A stretch of 64,000 nt of DNA from Nocardiopsis sp. TSRI0078 (GTDB lineage Bacteria; Actinomycetota; Actinomycetes; Streptosporangiales; Streptosporangiaceae). Shown piece after piece: positions 8,001 through 16,591 of the stretch (positions are counted from its first letter, which is position 1; each line of letters opens with the position of its first letter). A program made the translations under genes and the position numbers. The notes beneath the pieces are model-generated. The model was given only the letters and a program-made list of their open reading frames with translations. It searched no databases and had not been told where the DNA came from. Location of the stretch: the NCBI RefSeq assembly GCF_001905145.1, contig NZ_LWLB01000035.1:1-64000 (forward strand). Direction: 5' to 3'.

Positions 8001-10420
8001 TGGGAGCCGAACAGGTCCGGGAGCTGGTGGAGGCCTCATGGGGCGATGCAGTCACCGAGTACCTCATCCACCCTGAGCGCGTGTCCATACGCCCGGGTAC
8101 AGGAGCCGTATGGACGTGCGGCAACTGCCGGATGCCCCACCTCCACTCCGGAGCGGGCGTCTGCACCAAGTGCTTCCGGCCCCTGCCCCCAGCTCCTGTG
8201 GAAGCACCGCCCGTCGAGGACGACTACTACACCTGGCGGGCAGCTGCGGAGGAAGATGTAACCCGGCTCCACTGCGCGGAACTCACCGGCCAGACCGACC
8301 GCATCGTAGCGCAGTCCCGCCAGGCGCATTTTCAAGACGTCTTCCTGGACCACGGCGAGGTCCCCCGGGCGGACGGAGTCGACCTGCTGTCGGTCACCAC
8401 GACCATGGAGGCCGGCGTCGACGTGGGAGCACTCAGCGCGGTCCTGCTCGCCAACGTCCCGCCCACCCGCTTCAACTACCAGCAGCGGATCGGTCGCGCA
8501 GGACGCCGCGGCAGCCACGCGGCAGCCGCCCTCACCGTGTGCCGCGGGCGGAGCCACGACGACTACTACTTCCAGAACCCCCACCGCATCACCAACGAGC
8601 CCACACCGCGCCCGTACGTATCGATGGACATGCCCGAAGTGTTCCGGCGGGCGCTCCTGAGCGAAGTACTGCGGCAGGCCTTCTCCGACGTCTGGAGCCG
8701 AGCGGACACCGGCGAAGCGGATCCGACCAACAACACGCACGGGCGGTTCGGCACCGCAGAGGACTGGGGCGGGCACAAGGAGCACATCGCCCGGTGGATT
8801 GAGGACAACCCGGGCCGCATCCGCGGCATCGCCGCAGCCCTGCGCCTGGGCACCCGCGGCCCTGTCACCGGAGGCGACCCAGTGGAGATCGTCAGGGAGC
8901 TGCTGCCCGGTGTGGACCGGGCCGCGGAACGGGCGGCTGGCCACCGCGACCTGAGCCAGAGACTCGCAGAAGAGGGCCTCCTTCCCATGTACGGCTTCCC
9001 CACCCGGGTGAAGTACCTCTTCACAGAGCCGCCCAAGAGGACCTTCCCCTGGCCTCCCGCAGGCGCCATCGACAGGGACCTGTCCATCGCGATCGCCCAG
9101 TTCGCACCGAACGGGGAGACCGTCAGGGACGGCCGCGTGTACAGGGCGAACGGCATCGCGGCGTTCGAGCCCTGGGGGCGCAAGCCCAAACCGGTGGAGG
9201 ATCCCCTCGGTGCCGAGGTCTCCGTCGGCCTGTGCCATCGGTGCGGACACATCGACGAGACCCCCGGCAGTGACGCCTCCGACCCTGAGTGTGACGCATG
9301 CGGAGCAGCAGCACCGTCCTACGCCGTCCTCCCGATGCGCGAGCCGGCCGGTTTCCGCTCCGACCGGCCCAGGGATTTCGACGGCACGTTCACCTGGTCA
9401 CCCCGGTCGACCGCAGCCAGGGCGGCGGCCGACATGGAAGCCCTCGAGCACACAGACCAGGAGTGGCTCACTGTCCGCTCCGGGCGCGGCAAACGCTACG
9501 CGGTGAACGACAACGCCGGACACCTGTTCCGCTTCCGCCCCGCCAAGCCGACCGACCCCTGGTCCGGTTACCTGGCCACTGAGGGGCCGCTTCCGGAAGG
9601 GGGTGTGGCCACGGCTCTAGGGGCCTCCCAGCACACCGACCTGTTCTTCCTGGGAGCCGGGTCCGGAACGGAGGCCGACCGCGGGGTCCGCGTCGACCTC
9701 GACACCTCATCAGACGCCTCCGGCGACGTCCTCGGGCGCCGGGCCGCCTGGTTCTCCCTCGCTGCGCTCCTCCGACGGGCAGCCGGGCCCTTCCTCGACG
9801 TCTCGCCCAATGAGTTCGTCGCGGGGATCTGCGGTTCCCCCTCCCGAACTGCCGGACCCGTCTACGCCTACCTCGCCGACACCTTGGAGAACGGGGCCGG
9901 GTACTGCACACATCTCGCAACCCCCGGAGTACTGGGCCGTTTCCTCGAGCAGATCGACTCCTATACGGCGGAACTGACTTCGGACCACGGAACCTGCGCA
10001 GGTTCGTGCCCGGACTGCCTGCGCGACTACTCCAACATGCCGGTGCACCCCCTCCTGGACTGGAGGCTCGCCAGGGACCTGTTCGACCTGCTCCGCGGAC
10101 GCGACATGAGGGTGGAGACCGGACTGCAGGATAAGCTCCTACGCCGATGGGCGGAGAGCTACGCCCCCGGCTCCGAGGAACTGTCGACCCCTGACGGCCT
10201 CGTACTCCTAGTCGACGACCTGCTTCACTGCGACGGACCTACACCAGTCGCGGTGAAGCACCCCCTGGAGGGCCTCGGCAACAAGAGACTGGCGACGCTT
10301 GAGTCCGCTTCCCGAGAGCAATTCGGGCACGGGCGCATCCTGTTCGCGGACCAGTTCACCCTGGACCGCACACCGGCTACCTTCGTCACCGCGCTCGCGG
10401 ATTGGGAGCCCCAGCTCTGA
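5006..10420 (+). CDS. Giant DELH-box helicase with C-terminal Cys cluster (DruE/DUF1998-like)
   Basis: A predicted ATP-dependent nucleic-acid helicase of 1804 aa. Walker A is TAGTGSGKTE with Lys118, motif II is DELH at 322-325, and motif VI is QQRIGRAGRRG at 1159-1169, so both RecA-like lobes are present and intact. Between them lie Cys-pair clusters (CSDPAC and CTCG...CQTCG around 505-550; CGNC...CTKC near 1035) that look like zinc ribbons. Near the C-terminus C1664, C1668 and C1671 form the CxxxCxxC signature of the DUF1998/MZB class. Family knowledge: proteins of 1800-2100 aa with this order are typical of DruE in Druantia; DISARM DrmA/DrmB split the functions between two proteins. It acts with the preceding 1152-aa protein. 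A perfect 16-bp-stem hairpin follows 234 bp downstream. Confidence 0.8.
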   Translation: MDVLGTFDAAREALFRYYDTPFGIDNPEVQKKRRELLDRDGQAWREPMLEIRPRYRSSGVPLAQSFAEAGAPADLFPLASAGLLGGVKELHSHQHEALVHAFRERRNVVVTAGTGSGKTESFLLPVLASLVAESASWTGGPAPENAWWRSPGREFTAQREGETGRRAAVRTVVLYPMNALVDDQVVRLRKALDSPAVRAWLDSNRHGHRFYFGRYTGATPVPGEPGTKAALENLRSYLSATEERGAAAEANANRDARYMLPRLDGAEMRSRWDMLCSPPDVLVTNFSMLNVMLLRPREDDFFQQTRAWLDSDPAAVFRIVVDELHLYRGTAGTETAYLLRNLRHRLGLDDRPDRLQVLAASASLEKGRDEGFLAEFFGLEADSFEVLRGETVKPLSAVVDLSDHADVFAQASGQRSGAAESRALLERTRAADALQNALTDNGKPVARPVPEIAGALFPREDAETSRKAVRGVLSVLRSADTRSQNLPKLRVHYFFRNISGMWACSDPACPDADRPQDADRTVGRLFTRPTTRCTCGARVLELLYCQTCGDLYLGGYTSTGANANPGAFEGSLLADLPELEKLPEQVRTGAAAANYVVYWPRTDSLLLDKPKRRRAAPCRQQFTFEFRRSRYEPSTGRLANNKAEPTGWSFHVTSPASGRGTSLEQISPFPTECPRCGDDWEMPRLKGDPLPITDPLRLRSPIRTMRTGFEKVNQVLTSALLSALPENERKLIAFSDSRQDAAKLAAGIGLRHYQDMLRFALAEAVRKQGDPVGDLELVRAAYQELPGTNRDLARSAHQRLKARYKEEVLELAEIWKGSPFAEPSREEELVQRVTALPSLHLQATLIEARLLEAGFNPGGPKASLQNDEGANATPWTRLYAWPDGDGSASGQPVRPVPSAAMSREQDDLRRRIGESLTKELLDGLFASARRDFESLGLGWLCRSDDNKPSEGAGLGTALARASLRVLGQRKRFTGLRDGADAPPAPLRRFWEAVAEKHGMGAEQVRELVEASWGDAVTEYLIHPERVSIRPGTGAVWTCGNCRMPHLHSGAGVCTKCFRPLPPAPVEAPPVEDDYYTWRAAAEEDVTRLHCAELTGQTDRIVAQSRQAHFQDVFLDHGEVPRADGVDLLSVTTTMEAGVDVGALSAVLLANVPPTRFNYQQRIGRAGRRGSHAAAALTVCRGRSHDDYYFQNPHRITNEPTPRPYVSMDMPEVFRRALLSEVLRQAFSDVWSRADTGEADPTNNTHGRFGTAEDWGGHKEHIARWIEDNPGRIRGIAAALRLGTRGPVTGGDPVEIVRELLPGVDRAAERAAGHRDLSQRLAEEGLLPMYGFPTRVKYLFTEPPKRTFPWPPAGAIDRDLSIAIAQFAPNGETVRDGRVYRANGIAAFEPWGRKPKPVEDPLGAEVSVGLCHRCGHIDETPGSDASDPECDACGAAAPSYAVLPMREPAGFRSDRPRDFDGTFTWSPRSTAARAAADMEALEHTDQEWLTVRSGRGKRYAVNDNAGHLFRFRPAKPTDPWSGYLATEGPLPEGGVATALGASQHTDLFFLGAGSGTEADRGVRVDLDTSSDASGDVLGRRAAWFSLAALLRRAAGPFLDVSPNEFVAGICGSPSRTAGPVYAYLADTLENGAGYCTHLATPGVLGRFLEQIDSYTAELTSDHGTCAGSCPDCLRDYSNMPVHPLLDWRLARDLFDLLRGRDMRVETGLQDKLLRRWAESYAPGSEELSTPDGLVLLVDDLLHCDGPTPVAVKHPLEGLGNKRLATLESASREQFGHGRILFADQFTLDRTPATFVTALADWEPQL

Positions 10421-10653
10421 GAAGCCCGTTGCCGCTACTTCAAGCAGCTGCCGCCGCGTTCAGGCGTTTATGAAGCCCACGCCTGTCAGGGCAGGCGCCT
10501 GAAGTCCGCTCCTCCGCTGACCATCTGGTCGAGGTGCTGGATTCCTGAGCTCACCGTGGGGGCGGGAGCGAGCGGCACCGGTGTCCTCCCCCATCGCGAT
10601 CCAGGCCGGATTCCCTTCCCGGCCTTGGTGGGGATCAACGCGCACGCGTGGCA

Positions 10654-10696
10654 GGCCCCGGCCGGCGGCGATGCGGAACCGCCGCCGGCCGGGGCC
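10654..10696. terminator. Bidirectional terminator hairpin
   Basis: A perfect inverted repeat with 16-bp arms starting GGCCCCGGCCGG encloses an 11-nt loop and runs into TTTCC on the plus strand. It sits between the convergent helicase gene (ends 10420) and the permease remnant (ends 10704). The remaining 10421-10653 shows nothing coding. Confidence 0.75.
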
Positions 10697-10703
10697 TTTC
10701 CGG

Positions 10704-13235
10704 TCATTGGTCGGTCAGGGACTCGGTGATCGAGGCGCGGGCGGCCCTGCGGGCGGGCAGCACCCCGGCGAGCAGGCCGACCAGCCCGGCGCACACGAGG
10801 AAGACCGCGATCTCACCCGCCGGAAGGGCGAACAGCGTTCCCTCCACCATCGTCCGCCCCGCCAGGGCGCCGAAGACCACGCCCAGGGCGACGCCGACGA
10901 CCGCGCCGATCCCCGAGACGATCACGGCCTCGGTCGCGAGCATGAGCCGCATCTGTCCCCGCGACAGCCCCAGGGCGCGCAGGAGCGCGGACTCGCGGGT
11001 GCGTTCCAGGACCGACAGGGCCATGGTGTTGGCGATGCCGAACACCGCGATGACGATCGTCAGCGCCAGCAGCCCGAGCACGGCCAGGAACAGCTAGTCC
11101 ATCATGCCCGTGTACTGCTCCTTGATCGCCGCGGAGTTGTTCAGGGCGACGGTCGGCTCGTCCGCGACCACCGACTCCAGTTCGGCGCGCGCCCGTTCCT
11201 GGGGCACCCCGTCGGCCAGGGCCACGTACACGATGTCGTCGCTGTCGCGTTCGAAACCGGCGGCGAAGTCCTCCAGCGGGAGCGTGACCTCGGGGAGGAT
11301 GCTCTCCCGGTCGGCGATCGCCGCGACCTCGACCTCCCGCCGGCCCTTCCCGGTCGTGACCGGGACCGTGTCCCCGACGCCCGCGCCCAGCTCCGCCGCC
11401 GCGTCCGCCCGGAGCACGGCTGTGCCCGGGGCCGCGTCCAGTCCGCCCTCCAGGACCGCCTCCCCGGCGGCCTCCTGGAGTGAGATCCCGGTGACCGCGC
11501 CCACCCGCGCCGTACGTGCGGCGACCTCGGCGTCCACGCTCCGCACCGTGTAGACCTCGGCGAAGTCGCCGTCCTCCCGGAGCCGCCGCGCGACGTGCCC
11601 GGGGATACCCGTGTCCTGCTCGTCGTAGTACTTGGAGAGCATGTAGTCGATGGGGAACCGCTCGTCGAGCTTGTGGTCGATCGTCCGCTCCATGGTGCTG
11701 CTGACCACCGAGAAGCCGGTGACGAGCGTGACCCCCACGGTGAGGGCGGCCATCGCGGTCGCGGCCCGCCTGGGACTGCGCCGGGAGTTGTCGGCGGCGA
11801 GCATGCCCGGCACCCCGGTGCGCCACAGCGGCCGGGCCACCAGGGACGTCAGCGCGCTCACCGACAGGGGGCCCAGGACCAGGACCCCGACGAACGCGAG
11901 CAGACCCGCGGCGGCGACCATGCCCATGGCGGTCTGCCCCGGCTCGGCCCGCAGGGCGAACGCGCAGACGGCGGCGGAGACGGCGAGGAACGGCAGCGCC
12001 GCCGCGACCCGCAGCACACCGGTCCGGCGCCCTCCGGGGGCGTGCGCGGTGGCACCGGTGCGCAGCGCGGCCAGCGGCGGGACGCCGGTCGCACGCAGGG
12101 CCGGGACCAGGGCGGACACCAGTGTCACGGCGGTGCCGACGGTCAGGCCCACCGCGATCGCCGTCGGTGTGATGACCGGTGCGGTGGCCATGTCCGGATC
12201 GACCGCGCCGAGCACCGCGAACCCGCCCGCGCCCAGCCCCGCGCCCGCGGCCGCTCCGACGGCGGAGGAGAGCAGGCCCACGATGAGGGCCTCCAGCAGC
12301 ACGGAGCGGAAGACCTGGGCGCGCGTGGCGCCGACACAGCGCAGCAGGGCCATCTCGGTCTGGCGCTGGGCGATGAGGATGGCGAAGGTGTTGTAGATGA
12401 CCAGCCCGCCGACGAACACCGCGACCCCGGCGAACAGCAGCAGCGCCATGGTGTAGACCTCGGCCTGGAGGCTGGCGGCGTCGGACAGGAGCGCCGCGTA
12501 CTCCCGCCCGGTGGTGACGTCGACGCCCTCGACCCCGGCCGCACCGACGACCTCCGCCACGGCCTCGGCGACCTCCTCCTGCGACCATCCGTCGGCGCCC
12601 ACGACGTCGATCTCCACGAAGTCGTCACGGCCGGTCATCGCGGCGGCGGTGGCGGGGGTGTAGAACAGGGTGCCCCGGAAGTTCATCAGGGAGTCGACTC
12701 CGGCGTTGACCAGGCCGACGACGGTGAACTCGTGCGTTCGGCCGTCGGCGCCGTGCACCTGCACCCGGTCGCCGACTCCGTGGCCGGTCTGGCGGTGCGT
12801 GGCGGTGGCGAGCGCGACCTCGTCGGCGGACCGAGGCCCACGCCCCTCGACGACGGGATAGCGGTGCAGGGCCTCCTCGCCCGACAGCGACACCGCCAGG
12901 GTCGCCACCTGGCCCGCCGCGCGGCCGCGTTCGTCCAGCAGGGCGGCGCTGCCGTGGACCAGGCCCGCGGCCGCGTCGACCTCCGGAAGCGCGCGGACCT
13001 CCCGCAGGAGCTCCCCGTCGAGCCCGGTCGGCGCGGCGCCCTCGTCCCGGTCGGCGACGGCGAGCGCGTCGAACTCGTCCACGCCGCTCAGGGCCTGCTT
13101 GCTGTAGCTCTCGCGCATGGTGTCGGTGAAGACCAGCGTTCCGGTGACGAACATGACGCCCAGCACGATGGCCAGGGCCGTGGTGAACAGACGGCCCCGG
13201 TGCAGGCGCAGGCCCGCCAGGGTGGTGCGCAGCAT
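10704..13235 (-). pseudogene. FtsX-like ABC permease interrupted by in-frame amber codon
   Basis: The full reading frame would be 844 codons, normal for actinobacterial MacB/FtsX-type permeases with an N-terminal membrane anchor, a large extracytoplasmic domain and two FtsX blocks. After residue 713 the frame meets TAG (minus strand 11096-11094) and then continues in the same frame to 10704 with the intact last FtsX block: three hydrophobic segments and the GIANTMALSVLERTRE signature. CAG to TAG (Gln to stop) is the simplest single-base cause. The 713-aa product would lack the last FtsX block and probably not work. A truncated product, or restart at the internal ATG (11081), cannot be excluded. 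No ABC ATPase gene is adjacent, although these permeases are normally encoded directly after one; see the 13-codon frame just upstream. Confidence 0.85.
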
Positions 13236-13236
13236 C

Positions 13237-13278
13237 TCAGGCCACCGTCCCGGTGCCCGTGTTCGGCTCTCGCGTCAT
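13237..13278 (-). CDS. 13-codon mini-ORF directly before the broken permease
   Basis: ATG at 13278 has a good Shine-Dalgarno (GGAGAG, 6 nt upstream) and encodes MTREPNTGTGTVA. It stops at TGA two bases before the permease ATG, in a TGAGATG arrangement that suggests translational coupling. The permease itself has no other evident ribosome site. The ATPase gene expected here is absent, so the peptide may be the fused first and last codons left by an internal deletion of that ATPase. It may equally be a leader peptide. Nothing in the sequence proves expression. Confidence 0.35.
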   Translation of the reverse strand: MTREPNTGTGTVA

Positions 13279-13671
13279 CCGGTTCTCTCCGTGTCCTCGT
13301 CCTTGTGGGCCACGGGGAGCCTAGGTCCGGAGAGTCCTCCGGCACCTCTGGCGAAAGCAAGGACCTGGCTCGGTTTCCGGGAGGAGCTTCGTGCCTCCCG
13401 ACCCCCTTCTTTCGTGGGTGCCGGGGCCGACTTCCGGCGATGCCCGCGGCCGCGGCTCGGAGCGGTGATGCCGGCGCGGGAGTGGAGAGGCCTCTACCGG
13501 TTCGACCGACAGGGCACAGGGGCGGGGTCAGGGTGCGATCCCACGCTTCCCACAGCAGACGGGCCTCGGATGGTGAAGCGCTCAAGCGGGGAGACCAGCG
13601 CCGCCGAGAGCGTGGGCGCGGCGGCCACGACATGGCGGGTCACCCCCACCTGGTGCGTGCGCTGGTGCGGT
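13279..13671. other. Non-coding stretch between permease remnant and DapA-family gene
   Basis: I find no convincing gene here on either strand; the open frames are GC-driven shadows without recognisable content. The part next to 13278 must hold the promoter for the mini-ORF and permease. No Walker motif of a lost ABC ATPase is visible. Confidence 0.5.
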
Positions 13672-14562
13672 TCATGCCAGGTGCAGTTCCTCGGCCAGGC
13701 GGGCCACCCGCTCCCGGTCGGCGCTGGAAAGGCCCAGGACGGGGCGGGGGAGACAATGCGGAGCGACCAGTCCCAGGTGTTCGGCGATCGCGGCGGTCAC
13801 GCGCAGGCTGCCGTGGGCGGCGAACATCTCCCACAGCGGCCGCAGCCGCTCCGACTCGGCCACAGCGGACGCGGCGTCACCGTTGAGGGCGGCGCGGGCC
13901 AGGGGCAGCACGGTGTCGGGCACGGTGCCTCCCACCACGGAGAACCAGGCCTGGCAGCCGGAGTTCAGCCCGGTGGCGGCGGCGCCGTCGCCGGAGACCC
14001 CGATGCTCACATGGTCGGGAACGGCTGCGCGGATCGCGCCGACGCGCTCGCGGGCGGCGGCCGAGTCGAGCGGGACCGGGGGGATCTTGATCGCGGCCAC
14101 GTTGGGCAGCTCGGCGATGCGCGCGTACAACTCGTTCGAGAAGGTGAAGTGCGTCGTGCCCGGGTTGTCGTAGACCACCAGCGGCACCGACAGGTCCGCG
14201 GTGACCTCCTCGTAGAGCCCGAACACCTCCTCGTCGGTGAGCTGCTGGTAGCTCACCGGGGCCAGCAGCACAGCGGCCGCCCCGGCTTCCTGGGCGTCCT
14301 CGGCCAAGGCGCGCACCCGGGAGGTGCGCAGCGCGCCGATACCGACGAGCACCGGCACCTCACCCGCCGAGCGCACGGCGGCCCGGGCCACCCGAGCACG
14401 CTCCTCACGGTCCAGGTAGGCGTAGGAGCCGGTCGATCCCAGCGCACCGATCGAGTCGACACCCGCCTCGACCAGGCGGGTAATGAGTCCGGTGTAGGCC
14501 TGCTCGTCGAAGCGGTCATCGTTCAGCGGGGTCAGGGGGAAGGCGCTCAGGCCGGTGAACAT
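13672..14562 (-). CDS. DapA-family (dihydrodipicolinate synthase/N-acetylneuraminate lyase) aldolase
   Basis: A TIM-barrel class I aldolase of 296 aa, the family's normal length. The GSTGS carboxylate-binding loop is near residue 43, the catalytic Tyr131 is in VVYDNPGT, and the Schiff-base Lys159 is in AAIKIPPV. I chose ATG at 14562 rather than a start 8 codons upstream because AGGAGAG lies 5 nt before it. Members condense or cleave pyruvate with an aldehyde acceptor; the acceptor cannot be read from sequence. It stands alone with no lysine-biosynthesis neighbours, so a catabolic or specialised role is more likely than housekeeping DapA. Confidence 0.85.
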   Translation of the reverse strand: MFTGLSAFPLTPLNDDRFDEQAYTGLITRLVEAGVDSIGALGSTGSYAYLDREERARVARAAVRSAGEVPVLVGIGALRTSRVRALAEDAQEAGAAAVLLAPVSYQQLTDEEVFGLYEEVTADLSVPLVVYDNPGTTHFTFSNELYARIAELPNVAAIKIPPVPLDSAAARERVGAIRAAVPDHVSIGVSGDGAAATGLNSGCQAWFSVVGGTVPDTVLPLARAALNGDAASAVAESERLRPLWEMFAAHGSLRVTAAIAEHLGLVAPHCLPRPVLGLSSADRERVARLAEELHLA

Positions 14563-14820
14563 GGTCTCTCCTGGTTGATCGGGCAAGGATGGCGGACCAC
14601 CGGGCGGCGAAGGCTTCGGCGTGCGCGGGAAGGACGGTGGAGGTGGTGGCCCGGACGGCCGACCAGCATGTCAGGCTGAACAGCGTCCCGGTGCGCACGG
14701 CCCCCGCCCGTGGTCGGCCGAGTCCTCGACCACGGCCGACGCCGGGACACCGGTCAGCGGGATCCACACGTTGCCCCCGTCCGCCCCCGGCAACCAGGCA
14801 GGTCGCGAGCGGCCGACGCG

Positions 14821-14997
14821 TCGGTCAACAGTCTGCCCATCGCGACCGGGTCCCTGATCCGGGTCCTGCGCATGGCCCGGGCATCCGGGGATGGCGGATG
14901 GTGCGCCGAGGTTCTCGCGGAGCTGGGTCACCAGGCCGCCTACATCGGACGGCCGGCCGAAGCCGTGGACCTGGCGGAAAAGGCAGCCGGGAAACGG
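14821..14997 (+). pseudogene. Remnant of a TPR-containing regulator
   Basis: One plus-strand frame reads like a tetratricopeptide unit of an XRE/TPR regulator. It shows SLIRVLRMARASGDGGWCAE followed by an LGHQAAYIGRPAEAVDLAEKA helix pair. The resemblance fades on both sides, and no start, helix-turn-helix region or further repeats remain. The rest of 14563-15053 shows no other gene. I read it as a decayed fragment next to the living XRE cluster; it could be chance similarity. Confidence 0.4.
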
Positions 14998-15053
14998 ACC
15001 GTTGGCCCATCTCGGTTCGGGGACTCCGGGCGGTTCCGGGGTGCCCGGTGCGG

Positions 15054-15281
15054 CTACGGCTGGCGCGCTTTGAGAGTGCTGAGGAGACCGGCCCACTCAG
15101 GACTGGCGAAGGTGAGGTGGCCGAGCTCGCGGTTCTGGGTGTCGCGGATCAGAACGCTCCGCCCTTCCGCCGCCTCCACACAGTCACCACCGTTGGTGCT
15201 GTAGCTGCTCTTGTGCCAGCCAGAGATCTCGACACACTGGGGACCGTCGGGGTTGCTGTGACTGCTCTTACGCCACCTCAT
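15054..15281 (-). CDS. DUF397 protein with doubled head motif
   Basis: A 75-aa small protein. The DUF397 signature is clear: WHKSSYSTNGGDCVEAAEG, VLIRDTQN, and the final LTFASPEWAGLLSTLK. The N-terminus carries a second, shorter copy of the head motif (WRKSSHSNPDGPQCVEISG), so the first block is duplicated. ATG at 15281 has GGAGG 8 nt upstream. It lies 56 bp downstream of another DUF397 gene and the XRE-DUF5753 gene on the same strand. In streptomycetes such proteins work with the XRE partner in whiJ-type developmental or stress switches. Confidence 0.88.
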   Translation of the reverse strand: MRWRKSSHSNPDGPQCVEISGWHKSSYSTNGGDCVEAAEGRSVLIRDTQNRELGHLTFASPEWAGLLSTLKARQP

Positions 15282-15337
15282 GTACCGCTCCTCCACGCCG
15301 TTGGACACCTGGGGTAGTTCCGAGGTACCCGATGCGA

Positions 15338-15547
15338 CTACGGCTGACGCGCCTTGAGGGTGGCGAGCAAGCCGTTCCACTCAAGGCTGGCGAAGGCGAG
15401 ATGACCGAGCTCGCGATGCTGCGTGTCACGCACCAGAACACTCCGCCCTTCAGAGACCTCAATACAGTTTCCACCGCCACCACCGGAGTAGCTGGACTTG
15501 TGCCAGGCCACACGCTCGGCCTCGTTGAAAACCACCTTGTGCCTCAT
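15338..15547 (-). CDS. DUF397 protein
   Basis: A 69-aa protein with the core WHKSSYSGGGGGNCIEVSEG, VLVRDTQHRELGHLAF and a LEWNGLLATLKARQP ending nearly identical to the neighbouring DUF397 paralogue, which points to tandem duplication. Its ATG (15547) overlaps the TGA of the XRE-DUF5753 gene as ATGA, so the two are translationally coupled. Function is by family: partner or antagonist of the adjacent DNA-binding protein. Confidence 0.9.
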   Translation of the reverse strand: MRHKVVFNEAERVAWHKSSYSGGGGGNCIEVSEGRSVLVRDTQHRELGHLAFASLEWNGLLATLKARQP

Positions 15548-16410
15548 CCTTCGTATCGTTCGCTGCGGACGCTCTGGATGCGTTTGACGGATTCCTCGGG
15601 GTTCCAAGCCTGGTGCTGGACACGCTGAAAGATGCGCGAGAAGAGGTCGATGTCAGGGTCCTTCTCCAAGTAGAGGGCACCTGCCCGGTACTCAACGAGA
15701 ACGACGTCCCCGAAGCTGACATCAGCCAGCAGGTCAGGGAACTGCATGAGGACGAAACTTCCTTCGCTGGCGGCATGGGCACCAGACTCGAAAGGTAGGA
15801 CCCGGAGATCCACGTTGGGCAGCTCCGCACGTTCCACCAGGAACGAGAGCTGTTCACTCATGATCTTCGCGCTACCGATGGTGCGGTAGAGGGCGCTCTC
15901 GTTGACCACCGCGTTGAACTGGAGAGGCGGATCCTCGGTCAGGCGTTTCTGACGTTGCATACGCACGGTGACATGAGCTTCCACCTGTTCGTCCGAATCG
16001 GCATCGACATCGGCCGAGAGCACGGCACGGGCGTAGTCGGCAGTCTGGAGCAGCCCGGGGATGGTGCCGTCCTCGTAGTTCAGCACGGTGTGCGCTTCGG
16101 ATTCCAGGCCGACGTAGGACTCGAACCACTCGGGAATGTCCCGGTGCCTGTGCCACCAGCCGAGTTCCTTCTGTCTGGCCAGGTCGACGAGTTTGTCTCG
16201 GTCCTCTTGGGACAGCCCGTAGAACTCGCTGAGCACGTACACGACCGGTACGGGCCAGGGGTTCTCCGCCTTCTCGTACTTGGTCAGCGTGCCTGGGCTG
16301 ATGTCGGCGTGGCGAGCCGCGGTCCCGCTCTTGATACCCGCCCGGATACGGGCGCGCTTCATGACGCGGGCGATGGTGCGCCGGGTGACGCCTGCTGGGC
16401 TCTGCCCCAC
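15544..16410 (-). CDS. XRE-family regulator with C-terminal DUF5753 (WhiJ-like)
   Basis: A 288-aa DNA-binding protein. The N-terminal helix-turn-helix (roughly residues 10-70) contains ARIRAGIKSGTAARHADISP and TLTKYEKAENPWPVP. The rest is the DUF5753 ligand/sensor domain with its usual IPGLLQTADYARAVL and RQKRL signatures and the late DVVLVEYRAGALYLE block. The start is GTG at 16410, preceded by GGAGG at 6 nt. Downstream it is coupled to a DUF397 gene by an ATGA overlap, and upstream it is divergent from an HATPase gene. This trio is the classic whiJ-type arrangement of streptomycetes that controls differentiation. Confidence 0.93.
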   Translation of the reverse strand: MGQSPAGVTRRTIARVMKRARIRAGIKSGTAARHADISPGTLTKYEKAENPWPVPVVYVLSEFYGLSQEDRDKLVDLARQKELGWWHRHRDIPEWFESYVGLESEAHTVLNYEDGTIPGLLQTADYARAVLSADVDADSDEQVEAHVTVRMQRQKRLTEDPPLQFNAVVNESALYRTIGSAKIMSEQLSFLVERAELPNVDLRVLPFESGAHAASEGSFVLMQFPDLLADVSFGDVVLVEYRAGALYLEKDPDIDLFSRIFQRVQHQAWNPEESVKRIQSVRSERYEG

Positions 16411-16591
16411 CGATGACCTCCAGGAGCCGGGATGTGTCCAGTTTGGCGCATCCCTACCCAGAGAGCCAACTTGTGGCAATCAGCCTTCGCGCAAATTTCT
16501 CTAGAATCCATTGCGCATCGCCCTGCGTGTCTGCATACTCATTGCTTGGAGACAGACACACCAGGTGACTGTTGGCCTAAGGGGATTTGCG

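Noticed and set aside
5006..10420. DISARM (DrmA/DrmB) as the name for the helicase system
   Set aside because: DISARM splits helicase and DUF1998 between separate proteins and includes a PLD protein; here one 1804-aa protein carries both and no PLD gene is seen.
10813..12588. 591-aa frame within the permease remnant
   Set aside because: Arg/Gly-rich shadow in another frame; the FtsX content is in the neighbouring frame.
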